DNA of 64,000 nt from Hyaloraphidium curvatum (GCA_025558095.1 JAIVFI010000013.1:1-64000), one strand, 5' to 3'; shown: positions 31,814 to 43,754, numbered from the stretch's first letter. Made by a program: numbers and translations. The notes: generated by a model from the letters alone, not told the origin.

Positions 31814-32616
31814 CTTGCGGGTAGCGTCGGTTTGTTTACGTGGGCCGTGGCGGTGCACGCTGGGCGACCCCTTCCGTGGTGTCTGCGGGGCTCAAACTCG
31901 CCTCGGACGGAATGAGATACCATTGTGGAAGGTGCCGAAGTCACCTTCGACGGCTTTCGCTTTCCTGGTTGGTTGCGGACTAGCAGATCCGTGACGTTGA
32001 GTAGGCGCGAGGTCAGAAGCCAAGCTCTATCGGCTCTTTCGCACGAAAGGGTGATCCGGGCTGATAGATGGCATCACTCAATCACACAGAATGTCTCTGG
32101 AAGGCACAAGGGGCTCTCTTGCTGTGTCCGAGTGAACCGCTCCGTGGGGACTTGGGCGCCCTTCGGGCGCTGGCTGTGCTGGAATTGGAAGGCGCCCGCG
32201 GCCACGGCCGACCGCCAAACCGGCCGATGACAGGGCCGATGGAGTCTGCCGGTGGTGGCCATCGAGCGGCCGGGCCTCGGATGGCGCAGACGAGGCGCAT
32301 CGGGGCAAGAACCAGGGGACCGGCTAATCGGGCGCACAACCGCTCCCCAGCCCGCTGACGTCGAGAGTTCCGGATCACACAGCTCCCTGGCCCGTGCGGG
32401 GCAGATCGGGGCCGCAAACTCGACCCCAGGCCGTGAGCCTGATGTCCAGGGCCATTTGCGATTGCTTTGTGGTCCCCGCCGGCAACTGGTCGACGCTGCG
32501 GATAGTGCGGTTAGGCGGTCCAGGCTCGCGGCGCAGGTGGGTGCGTAAGCGATCCCTAGAAAACCGGCCCTGTCCCTTCGCCGCGGGAACTTTCAACCAA
32601 CTTCACTCCGTCCGCG
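31814..32616. other. Intergenic region, 0.8 kb
   Basis: Divergent promoters of the Nudix gene (minus) and kinase E (plus). No coding region or RNA is recognised. Confidence 0.45.
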
Positions 32617-34231
32617 ATGGGCAACGGGCCGTCGAAGAAGGCGGCCGGATCGGCGCCCGCGCGCACGGTCGAGCACGCGGCGGGGCTCGCCCTCGCGCAC
32701 GGCCGCCACCGGCGCGCGCAGTACCGCGCGGTGTCGCTGCTGGGCGCGGGCGCGCAGGCGACGGTGCGGCTGGCGACCCGCGGCGACGGCGCGCTGTACG
32801 CGCTCAAGACGTACTACAAGGAAGACGGCGGCGCGAGCAGCCGCGGGGCGGCGAACGAGCTCGCCGTGCGCAACAAGCTGAAGGCGCTCGGGCACGCAAA
32901 CCACCCGCACATCGTGCACCTCGTCGAGGTCCGCGGCAATTCCGTGTTATTTTATTCCGTTGGCTCACGGCTATGCCCTCCCCCAGAACTTTGTGGCCGA
33001 GGACCGGACGTACTTTGTGTTCGAATATGCCCCGGGCACGGTGGGTCCCCCTCCGTTCCTGCGCCCGTTGTCGACCCGAGCTCACCGGCCATCGCCTTTG
33101 CAGGACCTTGCGCAGTGCCTGCAGGCCCGCGGCGGCGTGCTGCCCGAGTGGGAGGCCCGCCGCATCATCGCGAGCGTGCTCGGCACGCTCTCCTTCCTGC
33201 ACTCTGTCGGCATCGTCCACCGCGACGTCAAGCCGGCAAACATCCTCGTGCGCGACCCCGCCCGCCTTGCAGAGACGCTGTGCCTCACGGACTTTGGCGG
33301 CGCCCACGTGTCGGACTCGCCGAATCCGGCAAACATCACCTCGGGCCTGCCCTCCTTCGCCACCTCGCGCTCCCTGGCCAAGGCCATGCAGTCGTGCGCG
33401 GGGACGCCGCTGTACCTGCCTCCCGAGATCGTGCTCGGCCTCGCGTACGACCACAAGGTCGACTCGTGGGCTACGGGCTGCGTGTTGTGGAACCTCCTTT
33501 TTGGCGCCTCCCCCTTTGAGCACGGCCTGGCCTCCTTCGACGAGCTCTACGCCCGCATCATGAAGGCCTCGCTCGACTTTCCCGACGGCGGCGCCTCGGA
33601 GTCGTGCCGCTCCTTCCTCCGCGCGCTGCTCGACCCGGACCCGTCGCGACGCCCCTCGTGCGCCGAGGCCCTGGACCACTCCTGGCTGCACGAGCCCGAG
33701 CCGTGGGCCACCCCGCCGCCGACCCCCGTGGCGGCGCCGATGGACTTCCGCGCCGCGCTCTCCCTCCTCGATGCCGCGCAGCTGGACGCCATGAACGCCA
33801 CCCTCGTCGGCGGCGCGTGGGACGGCAACCTGCGCCGGACCGACTCGGGGTACCAGAGCAACGGCAGCCAGGGCAGCCCCGTGCAGGGCGATACGCCCTA
33901 CGCCGCGGCCGGACACAGGAACTCGCTGCACTCGGTGAACTCGCACGGCGAGGGGGGGCAGACGCAGTACCAGCAATCCTACACGCAGGGGATGGCCTAC
34001 CCGCAGCAGGACTTTTCGCAGCAGCAGCAGCCGTGGTACCCCCAGCCGGAATCCCTGCCGCGGATGCAGTATCCGCAGGACCAGTTGTACGCCGGCGCGT
34101 ACCAGCAGCAGCAGGTCGCGGAGCACTACGGGTACCAGCAGCAGCACCCGGACCACATGTACGCCCCGGCGGGGGCCTGGTTCTCGCCGCCGAGGATGCC
34201 GCTGCAGGGGGGGGCGTATGCCGCCAGCTGA
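32617..34231 (+). CDS. Protein kinase E of the local family, N-myristoylation signal and Gln-rich tail
   Basis: Begins MGNGPSKK, a good N-myristoylation sequence, suggesting membrane attachment. Two introns (a GTCCGC start near 32931 and GTGGGT near 33042) join HIVHLVE to NFVAEDRTYFVFEYAPGT to DLAQCLQARGG. Motifs are LGAGAQATVRL, ALKTY, HRDVKPANILV, DFGGAH and LPPEIV. The insert between DFG and PPE is about 35 residues. The C-terminal region contains LRRTDSGYQSNGSQGS, a DSGxxS motif. It ends in a roughly 90-residue tail rich in Gln, Tyr and Pro (SQQQQPWYPQPE, GAYQQQQVAEHYGYQQQ), of the low-complexity, prion-like kind. The beta-like extension of the other kinases is replaced here by a helical segment. 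Confidence 0.87.
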
Positions 34232-34383
34232 GTTGTACGCTAGGCCGGGCAGAAAGAGAGTGATTGGACCATTTCGAGTGCGTGCGTCCGTTGTCTATTC
34301 CTCATGCGCCAGTCCCCGTGCAGAAGCGATCCTTCCACGACGCAACGAAGCCTACGAATCACGGGGCGGTCCGTTCGGCAGCT

Positions 34384-36314
34384 TCACCCGCACCGGGCGC
34401 ATCCGCGAACCTCGCGCGCAACGTCCCCGCCAGAAACTGCCTCGGTCCCCGCCGGGATCGGCCCTTCCGACGGCAGCTTCACCTTGACATCTGCCCCCGC
34501 CCCGTCCTCCACCTCGTCCGCATGCTCCGGCCCCATCGCCGCAGCAGCAGCGACGAGCCTGGATTCCTGCCACCTCAACGTGAGCGGGATCGCTGCACGG
34601 AACACCAATCAGCTTCCCCGAGCCACGTCGCGTCACCGCAACGGCACCCACAGCAAAGGAACCCGATGCTCGCCGCAAACATCCCGAAGCACGTCCACAG
34701 CCCCGGCGCATAGTTGGGCGCGTCGCTGTTGGGGAACAGGAACGGCCCCACCACGGTCCCCGCGGCGTGGAACGTGAGCTGCATCCCCAGGTTCACGGCG
34801 CTCCTGCCCGTCCCGCGGCCCGTGTCGATCCGGTAGGCCATGAGGATGGGGAAGGCAGGGGTGGCGAGGGTGACGACGAACATGAGGAAGAGGCGGACGC
34901 CGGCGGGCATCAGGCCGGGGTTCGAGGCGGCGATGCCGAGGGGGAGGAGGCCGCAGAGGGCTGCGGGCGGGGGGCGGCGGTGAGCACTGGAGCAGGAAAT
35001 GGGCAAGGGTACGCACATCCGGCGGCAATGAGGGCGAAGGAGTGCCAGAACCGCTCGCGCACGTAGTCGGAGTGCCAGGGGAAGAAAAAGGAGGTGATGA
35101 CGACGAAGCCGTTGACGGCGGCGGCGAGGCCGTTGGCCTGCACCGAGGTGGTGAAGCCGATGCCGTAGAGGATGGAGGGGAGCAAGGCGGAGGCGCCGGC
35201 GATAGGGATGACCCCCGTCATCCTGGGCACCGGGTCAGGGAATGGAGAACAAGATGACGACCTGGCGACACTCACATGCACAGCGAAAACTCCCATAAAA
35301 CGGGATCCTTGAGCTCGGATTTGACCTCGGCCCAGGTGATCTTGTGCGATTCCTTCGGGGCGTTGACGGGCAGCCGCTTCGTCGCGACGTACTTTTCCTC
35401 GTCGTTCAGGAACTTGGCCGAGTCCGGGAAGGGAGGAAGGAAGAAGAACACGTAGCCGCCAAACAAGATTGCGGGGATGCCCTCGAGGATAAAGAGCCTG
35501 CGCAAGTAAGATCTCAGCACCCAAGAATCCGGGTCCGAAAGATGGCACCCACCATTGCCAGGAGAGCAAACCGCCCACGCCGTTCATGTACTGCACCCCC
35601 ATCGCCACGAACCCGCCTACCATGCCTGCCGCCGCCGATCCGGCGTACATGGCCCCCAGGCGGACGCCCCGCTCCCTCGTGGTGAACCAGAACGCGAGGT
35701 AGTACGGCGCCCCGGGCATGAGACCTGCCTCTGCAACGCCGAGGAAGAATCGGCACGCGAGGGCGCCGGCAAAGTTGGTCACGGCGGCCTGGCACATGAC
35801 AATGATGCCCCCTGTTGGGAGGCGGAAGCTCAGCCGGCGCTCCGGGAGGCAACCGAGCGAAGATCCCACAGGTGACCATGATCCGCGCGAACCAGACGGG
35901 AGGGCTCAGGTATTTGAGGATGAAGTTGGTCCAAGGTTCCGTGATAAAGAGACCGATTCCATAGATAGCCTGGAGGCAGTCCGCGGTTCAGCACCCGCGC
36001 CATGATCCAGCAGCAGGTCGGCGACCAACGATAATCAAGTTATAGTCCTGTCTCCCTGTCAGGCCCCAGCGGGCCTCGATGGAGTCTGGCGTGCCCGCGT
36101 TGAGCACGCGCGCGTTTCCCATGTTATTGCGATCGAGATAGGCGATGAACATCATGAGGAAGACGGGGAGGACCTGCGACGACCAAGGTCATTCAAATGC
36201 AGCACGCCACGTTCTCTCTTTCTTGGAACCCACGATACGGAGGTTGAGCTTCCTGACGAGCCGACGCTCGAAGTCCCGGTCCCAATCTCTTTCCCCGTCG
36301 TCCGTGCCGCCCAT
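34384..36314 (-). CDS. MFS transporter of the anion:cation symporter (allantoate permease-like) family
   Basis: Exon 1 MGGTDDGERDWDRDFERRL joins across a GTGGGT intron to VLPVFLMMFIAYLDRNNMGN. That membrane segment has the fungal Dal5/Tna1-type YLDR.N.GNAR motif. Later exons give AIYGIGLFITEPWTNFILKY, CQAAVTNFAGALACRFFLGV, EAGLMPGAPYYLAFWFTTRE, ILEGIPAILFGGYVFFFLPP and LPSILYGIGFTTSVQANGLA, and finally FAASIGFLCCGC. About twelve membrane segments across seven or so exons fit the family. Substrates of relatives are carboxylates such as nicotinate, allantoate or pantothenate; which one is used here cannot be told. The C-terminal exon border near 34600 is uncertain, so the stop at 34384 is provisional. 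Confidence 0.8.
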
Positions 36315-37066
36315 CTCGGCCGTGCGGACCGCGCTACAACCCATCGCGGTCAATGAGAACCAAAATCAAATCGGAAAGGCTCGTAAAGGGGACGCACTCA
36401 TGCTTGGGCCAGAGAACGCCCGCCATATCTGCGCTCGCGCGGCCGGTTCAAGCCGGACGCTCCGGGCCGCCCAAACGAGGAGGCCTCAAAAGACGACGAG
36501 TTTCTCGCTTGTTCAGAATAGTCCACCGCCCCAAGGGCTCGCCGAATGGCGCCGGGGGAGCGGGGGGCGCTGTCGCCGTGCGGGTCCCTCCGTGACTCGA
36601 CAGCGAGCGCGGACGGTTTCGGCGCTGTCTGCGGCCTCCTCGGGCCGCCGGGGCAGAGTAACGCAAAAGTACAGAGGAATGCCGGACGGAGAGGGCGGCT
36701 CTCGGACGCGGCCGGTGTGTGGGGAATGTGGCTTCAACGAAGGGTGTTTATGGATCCCTCGGAAGCCAAATCCTGCGACGTCATCAGGCGGCCCTCGAGT
36801 CGAGAACATAATTCGGAACAATCCAGGGCTTCCGACAGACTCCAAATCCTTGTCATGTTGCCTTCTTGATTCTGTCCGGGCCTTGTCCTTCGGATCCCCG
36901 AGAGGACACAGTCTCATCGTCGACTCGGCCATAGATGCGAATCTCCTTGCCCTATGCCCCCCGTCGGGTGTACACGGCTATCAGACCATCTGCCCTGATC
37001 CCGTCTGCTCTTGCCGCACTTAACCGAGCCGCAGCCCTTCGTTGCTCCATCGGCACCTCTCCCGCA
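36315..37066. other. Intergenic region
   Basis: Divergent promoter space between the transporter and the zinc-finger gene. A 292-codon open frame here has low-complexity, arginine-rich translation and no domain, so it is not called. Confidence 0.4.
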
Positions 37067-37453
37067 ATGCACGCGCGTGACAAGCACTACTCATCCAAGT
37101 CCGAGAAGCTCGGCTTGACGCCCTACCAGGGCAACAGTCGCTGCTATGGCTACTTCGAAGGCGGTCGATGCGGGAAGAAGTGGGAGTCGGCGTATTCTTG
37201 GGCGGACGCGGCGCAGCAATGCAAGATTTGCAAGGTCGATTCCTATCCGTGGGTTCCTCTGGCGACGTTGACGGCAGGCGGCCGATCTCACCGATTCCGC
37301 ACCGGTGGCCGTAGATACAGGCAGAAAAAGTTGGAGAAGGGCGAAGAGGACAGCATGATCGACCGGAGAAAGCCGCATCGGCAAGACCTGCGCGGAAAGT
37401 GCCGGGAGCTCGGCGCCCCGTGCTGGGAAGCCGACAATGGGCATTGGCGATGA
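37067..37453 (+). CDS. ZAR1-type (3CxxC-like) zinc finger protein
   Basis: Intronless, 128 residues from MHARDKHYSSKSEKLG. The core GNSRCYGYFEGGRCGKKWES, AYSWADAAQQCKICKVDSYPW, then KPHRQDLRGKCRELGAPCW parallels the ZAR1 zinc-binding domain, where WESAY.W, C..C and RPHRQDLCGRC are hallmarks. One expected Cys (LCG) is Arg here (LRG; TGC to CGC would be a single change), so one metal site may be weakened or use another ligand. ZAR1-type domains in animals bind maternal mRNA; related 3CxxC domains occur in fungi. A longer in-frame start at 36935 exists, but its extra residues are unconserved-looking. The gene ends 27 bp from the convergent copy 2. Confidence 0.7.
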   Translation: MHARDKHYSSKSEKLGLTPYQGNSRCYGYFEGGRCGKKWESAYSWADAAQQCKICKVDSYPWVPLATLTAGGRSHRFRTGGRRYRQKKLEKGEEDSMIDRRKPHRQDLRGKCRELGAPCWEADNGHWR

Positions 37454-37479
37454 TGAGCGAGACGCAAACAAGCTCTGAT

Positions 37480-40014
37480 TCAGGTTTTCAGCCCCCGCTG
37501 CTGCAGCATCAGCCCCAACACCGGATTGGCCTCGGCCCTCGCCTCGCCCTCCTCCGGCACCACGTCGTCCGGGTGGTCCGGCGCCAGCATCGACCGCGCG
37601 GGGTACTCGTCGTTCGAGTAGGTCTCGTGCACCGTGACCTCGTCCGAAAACCTGACCACCGTCGCCCTCTTGTATGCTAGCTCGGGCGACCCGCGCCCTG
37701 GCCTCGCCGTCGCCCGCGGTGCTGCCGTCTCCGAATCGCTGTCTGTCCCGCTTTCGAGGCCCAACATGTCGTACACGGGCATGTCCGCGAGCGGGTCGGC
37801 AGCACCCTGCTCGGTCCCGTGCCCAGCCTCGCCCCGCTTGGCCGACTCCATCGCGCAGAGGTAGCACTGCCCGTCGCCCTCCACCGAATCCGCGTGCGGG
37901 CATCCGAATCGGGCCTGCCGCGCGGTGCGGAGCATCTGCAGGTCGGAGCGCGAGAGGCGGACGCTGTCCCCGTCCAGGATGGACTGGAGCAGCCTCCTGA
38001 CGGCCTGGTACTGGTCCTTGCCCGAGCCGTCGAGCATGTTCAGGCACGCCTGCACGTCCTCCATGATGTCGGCGTGCAGTGCGAGCGCTTTGGCCTGGTC
38101 GGACGGAGATGCGCGCGCGACGAGACTCCGGAACCTGCGAAGCACGAGGAGGTGAAACCAGCTAGCATAGACCGCCGAAAAACATGCGGTGATGGTGAAG
38201 AGGTTGTTGCCCAGCTCGTGGGGCTGAAAGCTGCGGAGGATCATGCGCAGGTTGCCGCTCACGATGATCGCGTGGCGGCTGGCGTCGAAGAAGGAGCCTG
38301 TGGTGAACCAGAGCTCCAAAAGCTCGTCGGCGGACGAGAACGAAGTGTCGTCGCTCGACGGCGACTGCGGGGAGGACGGCTCGGGCACCTCGTCCGCCGC
38401 CAACTCCTCGGAGTGACCTTGTCCGGCCCAGCTTTCGAACGGTTCCGGGCTCTCCAGGAGCATGAATGTGAGCCAGATCTGGGACACGTAGCCGATCAAC
38501 TGCAGCTGCTGTGCCCGCGTGAGATCCGGCGGCACTGCTTCCGTGAAGGCCGCAAAGTCGCTCGTCCTGATGGCGGCCAACAGCGGTGGCGGCACCGCGG
38601 CCTCCATCGCAGCCGCGAGGTCCAGCAGGAAAGCTCTCTGCCGCATGGGCTCCGGGAGCAGCGGATTGCGGAGCACTTCTTCCAGTCTCGAACGTGGAAA
38701 CGGGGCCGATCTCGGCAGATCAAAGGAACGGGGCTCAGGCGGGACGCCCCTCGATATCAGGTCCTCGGCAATGAGAAGCTCCAGCATGCTGATCCGGGCT
38801 TCCTCGCGCAGCCATGCCGTGAACCTGAGGATGCGCGCGAGGGCCGCGGTAAGCAGCATGACGATCTGCGTGACACCCGTTTCGCCCATGCGCGCAATCG
38901 CCGCGTCCAGAATCACCGCGCGGAGATCGGTGGGTATAGGGGGCTCCCGATGCGGGTCCATGATCCCGAGGAAATCACGGCAGCGGTACAACGGGGTGGC
39001 TCTTGCCAGCGCAGGAGGGGTTGGGAGGTCGGCAGAACGCTGCAACAGAGAGGGAATAGCGCTGAGCATGCTGAACGGGACGTTGAGGGGGGCGGAGGGG
39101 AACTCGCGCGCGGCATCCATGATTGGTGCCCCTTTCGCGTTGAAAGCCTGCCAGCTTTGGGTCTGTTAGAAACCAGGCCCTTCTGCACCGCCCATGCTCC
39201 CACTTATCGGAGCTACAGCAGATCCAGAAGCAATCGATCCACTGCTGGTTTATCAGGAAATCGTCCGCGGTTCGCGGCTGGGGCTCTGTCGGGTCTTCGC
39301 CCGGCACGCCGAGCCGCCGCCAGAGGGCGATTGCTTGGCGGAGGAATGCCTTGGCACTATCGGTACGCGCCTGTTGCAGATCGACAAAAACGATGGAAGC
39401 ACTCAGCGTCCCCATGAGCTGCCAGGGAAGAACAAATCAAGAAACGCGCTGCAGGACACGCGAAGGCTCCGGCTCACCGCAAGGTTGTGCGAGGTTCGGA
39501 GCTTCGACCCGATCAGCCGCGAGTCGGAAGCTTCGGCCCAGAATCTGGCCAGCTCTTCCCGCAGCAGCCTCTCGAACTGCCTCTCCAGCCGCGGTATGAG
39601 GGCGCCCAGGGATGTCGAGGCCGAGAACGACGTGTCCGATGGGTTTCCCGTCGCCTCGAGCACGACGCGGGCACCGACCCAGTGCATGAAGGTCGCAAAG
39701 AGCGGGTTGCAGTAGAGTTCGCGCCAGCGAGGGTCCCAGGTGTCCCCAGGCAGGTCCGAGTGGCATTCCAGAATCGTGGCCCGCGGCATCGCCGTCGAGT
39801 TGGCCGGGATGACGGCGAAGAACGCCTCGATGAAGCGGCGCGAGGCCCCGGGCGCCAAGTGCGGGTCATCGTCGTCCTGCCCCGGCGGCGCTCGTGCGGG
39901 CCGGGAGAAAGACGTTTCGCCCGGGTCGGGCGACGTCGGCGGCGCCCCGGCCGCCCCGCCAACGCCGCCGGCGGGCCGCGGCGGAAATCGCGGGCTGCTC
40001 GACACGCTGCTCAT
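37480..40014 (-). CDS. Unknown three-member protein family, copy 2 (intact)
   Basis: Three exons. Exon 1 from MSSVSSSPRFPPRPAGG carries DDDDPHLAPGASRRFIEAFF, ATILECHSDLPGDTWDPRW, FMHWVGARVVLEATG and ERLLREELARFWAEASDSR. A GTGAGC intron and a GTGGGA intron (ending AAAG) join it to MGTLSASIVFVDLQQARTD and then to WQAFNAKGAPIMDAAREF. The long last exon is mostly helical and has an acidic linker (PEPSSPQSPSSDDTSFSS). A Cys-rich patch (FGCPHADSVEGDGQCYLCAM) could hold metal. The C-terminus is VVRFSDEVTVHETYSNDEY and LMLQQRGLKT. There are no membrane segments or signal peptide. It recalls the all-helical middle domain of fungal transcription factors, but no DNA-binding domain is seen, so function is left open. 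Confidence 0.78.
37822..38648 (-). repeat. 827-bp tract identical to 23777-24603 (inverted)
   Basis: Reverse-complement partner of the tract in copy 1, with no difference seen. It covers codons from MRQRAFLLDLAAAM to the SAKRGEAG region of the last exon. Flanking exon sequence on both sides differs from copy 1. Confidence 0.85.
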
Positions 40015-40307
40015 CGCGCCGGCAGCGGACGGCCCCGAATGGCCGCCGGAAGCCTCCAATGCCTCCCGATCGTCCCGAGCCAATTCTCGCACAGCCGAGC
40101 GCCCCTTGGCTGGCTGCAGAAGGTTCTAACGCCAACCGCCGAAAACCGGATGCAAGACCATCGGATTTCCTCTTGGGGAGAAATCAGACGATACGGATTG
40201 GCAAGATTTTTGTCAAGTGAATCGGAAGGAGCAGCCTTGCAACGACGACCTTCCAATCCTTTCACGCACAACACCGTGGAGCAGGAGCAACAAACCAATA
40301 CATCGCC

Positions 40308-42950
40308 TCACCGCAGCTTCAGCCCGCGCTGCTCCAGCATCATGCTCAGCACCGGGTTCGCCTCGGCCGTCGCCTCGCCGTCCTCGGGCTCGGCATCGTC
40401 GGGGTGGTCCGGAGCCAGCATCGACCGCGCGGGGTACTCGTCGTTCGAGTAGGTCTCGTGCACCGTGATCTCGTCCGAAAACCTGACCACCGTCGCCTTC
40501 TTGAACGCCAGCTCGGGGGACCCGCGCCCCGGCCTCGGCTTCGACCGCGTGGTGCCGGCGTCGGAATCGCTGTCGTCCGTCCCGCTGTCCAGGTCCAGCA
40601 GGTCGTACACCGGCATGTCCGCCAGCGGATCGGACGCGCCCTGGCCCGACCCGCCGCCGGCCTCGCCCCGCTTCGCGGACTCCATCGCGCATAGGTAGCA
40701 GTGCCCCTCCCCCTCGTCCACGTCCGCATGGGTGCACCCGAAGCGGGCCTGCCGCGCCGTTCGGAGCATCTGCAGGTCGGCGCGGGACAATCGTGTCTCG
40801 TCCCCGTCCAGGATGGACTGGAGCAGCCTCCTGACGGCCTGGTACTGCTCCCTGCCCGATCCCTCGAGCATGTTGAGGCACGCCTGCACGTCCTCCATAA
40901 TGTCGGCGTGCAGCGCGAGCGCCTGCGCCTGGTCCGAAGCCGACGCGCGCGCGACGATGCTACGGAAGCGGCGCAGCACGAGGAGGTGGAACCAGCACGC
41001 GTAGACGGAGGAAAAGCACGCCGTGAGCGTGAAGAGGTTGTTGCCCAGCTCGCGGGGCTGGAAGCTGCGGAGGATCATGCGCAGGTTGCCGCTGACGACG
41101 ATCGCATGTCGGCTGGCTTCGAGGAAGGAGCTGGTGGTGAACCAGAGCTCGAGGAGCTCGTCGGCGAACGAGACCGAGGTGCTGTCGCTCGACAGCGACT
41201 GCGGCGACGAAGGCTCGGGAATCTCCTTCAGGGGCTCCTCATCCTCGTCCTCCCCGACCCAGTTCTCGAACGGCTCCGGGCTCCCCAGCAGCATGAAGGT
41301 CAGCCAGATCTGCGAGACGTAGCTGATCACCTGCAGCTGCTGCCCCCGGTCGAGGTCGGGCGACACCGCCGCACTGAAAGCATCGAAATCGCTCGCCTTC
41401 AGGGCCGCGGCCATCGCCGGCGGCACCGCGGCTTCCATCGCCCCCACCGCGTCCCTCAGGAAGGCGCGCTGCCGCACCGCCTCGGGCAGCATCGGGTTCC
41501 GGAGCACCGCCTCGAGCCGGGACCGGGGCATGCCCACCGCCTCGGGGAGCCGGAACCCCGAGCCGTCCAGGGCGGCGCCCTTGGCGAGCAGGTCCTCGGC
41601 CACGAGCACCTCGAGCATGCCGAGCCGGGCCTCGTCGCGGAGCCAGGTGGTGAACCGCAGGATGCGCGACAGCCCCGCGTTGAGCATGCAGACGAACGGG
41701 CCGATGCCGTGCTCCTCCATGCGGGTGATGGTCCAGTCCAGGATGGCGGCGCGGGTCTCGGGGGGGACGGGGGGTTCGCGGTGGGGGTCCAGGAAGCCAA
41801 CAAACTCCCTGTACCGGAAGGTGGGTGTGATGGCGGTGAGGGTGGGAGGAACGGGGCCGTTGGCAGGCCGCTGCGACGGCGGCGGTATTGCGCTGAGGGC
41901 GCCCAAGGCAGGGTGCAGCGGCGCGGTGGGGAACTCGCGGGCCGGGTCCATGGCCGGCGTGCCTTTGGAGTTGAAGGCCTGCCAGCTGTCGCGAAAGGAA
42001 AGGGTGAGCAACTCAGGCAAGCGAGCAAGTGAGGACACCCACAAGTCGGCACTGCAGCATATGTTGAAGCAGTTGAGCCACTGTTGCCGGAACAGAAAGT
42101 CGTCCAGCGTCTGCGGCGGCGGCTCGGTCTCGTCCTCGCCCGGGACACCGAGCCGTCGCCACAGCGACACGGCCTGGCGCAGGAACGCCTTGGCGCCGTC
42201 GGTGCGGGCCTGCTGGAGGTCGATGAAGACGACGGCCGCGGACAGCGTCCACATGAGCTGAGTGGGGTACGCAGAAGACGATCGTGGTTAAGAAAACGCG
42301 GCAAGGAAGCACTTGTCAGTGTGTTTTTGAGGCGAGTCAGGGCCGAGTCAGCCCACCGAAAGGTTCTCGGGCGTGTGCAGGTTGGCCCCTATCCGCCGCG
42401 ACTCTGCCGCGTCCAGCCAGAACCGTGCCAGCTCCTCCCGCAGCAGCCGCTCGAAGCGCCGTTCCAGCCGCGGCACCAGCGCCCCCAGGAGCACCGCCGG
42501 CGAAAACGCGGTGTTGGTGGGGTCCCCCGACGCCTCGAGCACGATGCGGGCGCCGATCCAGTGCATGAAGCACGTAAAGAGCGGGTGGCAGAACGCAGCC
42601 CGCCACCGCGGGTCCCAGGCGTCGCCCGGCAGGTCCGAGTGGCACTCGAGCACGGTTGTCCGCGGCAGGGCCGACGAGTTGGGGGGCACGACGGCGAAGA
42701 ACGCCTCGATGAAGCGCAGGGCGGCCCCCGGGGCCAGCGGCGCGCCGTCGTCGTCGGCGGGCGGCGGCGATGTCGCGTGCGGCTGCGGCGGCGTCGCGGG
42801 GCGGTCGAGGGCGTCGCCGAGGGCGTACGACGCGGCGCGCGCGACGGGCGGGCCGGCGGCGGGCCGCGGTACCGCCGACAGCGAGCGCCACGCGCCGGCC
42901 ATCGCCGCGCCGGGCGGCGGGAACTGCCGCGTCCACGGCGCCGCGGACAT
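40308..42950 (-). CDS. Unknown three-member protein family, copy 3 (intact)
   Basis: Same three-exon structure as copy 2. Exon 1 (MSAAPWTRQFPPPGAAM...) has APGAALRFIEAFFAVVP, LECHSDLPGDAWDPRW, FMHWIGARIVLEASG and RLLREELARFWLDAAESR. A GTGGGC intron (about 42355-42263) leads to MWTLSAAVVFIDLQQARTDG. A GTGGGT intron that happens to keep frame leads to WQAFNSKGTPAMDPAREF. The Cys patch (FGCTHADVDEGEGHCYLCAM) and C-terminus (VVRFSDEITVHETYSNDEY, MMLEQRGLKLR) are conserved. This is the most divergent of the three and shares no long identical tract with the others. It lies directly upstream of copy 2 in the same orientation, a tandem duplicate. Confidence 0.78.
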
Positions 42951-43754
42951 CGCGGCCGTCGGGGTCCCCGGGGTGAGGTTGATCCGGCTAGGGCGCCGCC
43001 AGCCGCCGGAGTCCCGGCCCAGTCCAGACTCCGCTCGATAACGAAAGCTAAACGCTCGTCGAATGACCTGATGGTTGGAAGGGGGCGATGTCCAATCAAT
43101 GCTGATGTACGTTCCTCTCGCGATGGCACAGGTCGCTGGAAGCGGATACGTGCGCAACGCCGAAACCCCCGGCGCCGCCCCTTCGGTCCCTGCCGAAAGG
43201 GCGTTCGAACCGTCCGCCGTTGTGCGTCCAGACGCAGTCAGGTCACTGCCACTCGCCCAGTCGAATTCCATCTGGAGCCCTTGCATTGACCCCGCGACCG
43301 TGCGTTCTCCTCCACGGGTCCTTTCCAGTCGGTGGGAAAGCCCTCTCCGTCCCAACCCTCTCGAATTGTCTTCTTTCAACCCTCTGGGAACGGCCCATCG
43401 GAGCCCGAAAGGCGCCTTCCGTCCGGTCCAGAGTGCAAGAATGGTGCTGGAGCCGTACTGGCCGGGGCAAAAGAACGGAGTACCGGCCGGACGTGCCGCG
43501 GTCCCGCGTGCCGATTCCCAAGCGGCCGCTCCCCGAGACGCTTCGCCGCCTCCTTCGTCACGTGGATTCCGGTTGCGGGCCGGAAAGCTGCCTCTCCAGG
43601 CGTCCCACGGAAGAACGAACAGGGATCGCGGCGACACGGGTGGCTCTCGTGGTGTCGGAGGGTCGATCGTGCGATCGCGATCCATTCATCAGTTCTCCCC
43701 CAGAGCACCTACAGCGCCTGGCGGCAGACAAACACCCCACAAGCCGACAGAGCC
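42951..43754. other. Intergenic region, 0.8 kb
   Basis: Promoter side of copy 3 and 3' flank of kinase F. Long open frames exist because of high GC, but none has domain content. Confidence 0.4.

Noticed and set aside
36145-37023. 292-codon plus-strand frame upstream of the zinc-finger gene
   Set aside because: It overlaps the first exon of the minus-strand transporter, has no domain, and its composition is Arg/Ser-rich noise.
22412-42950. Three-copy family as a transposable element
   Set aside because: No terminal repeats, target duplications, transposase or reverse transcriptase motifs; copies contain introns at shared positions, fitting ordinary gene duplication.
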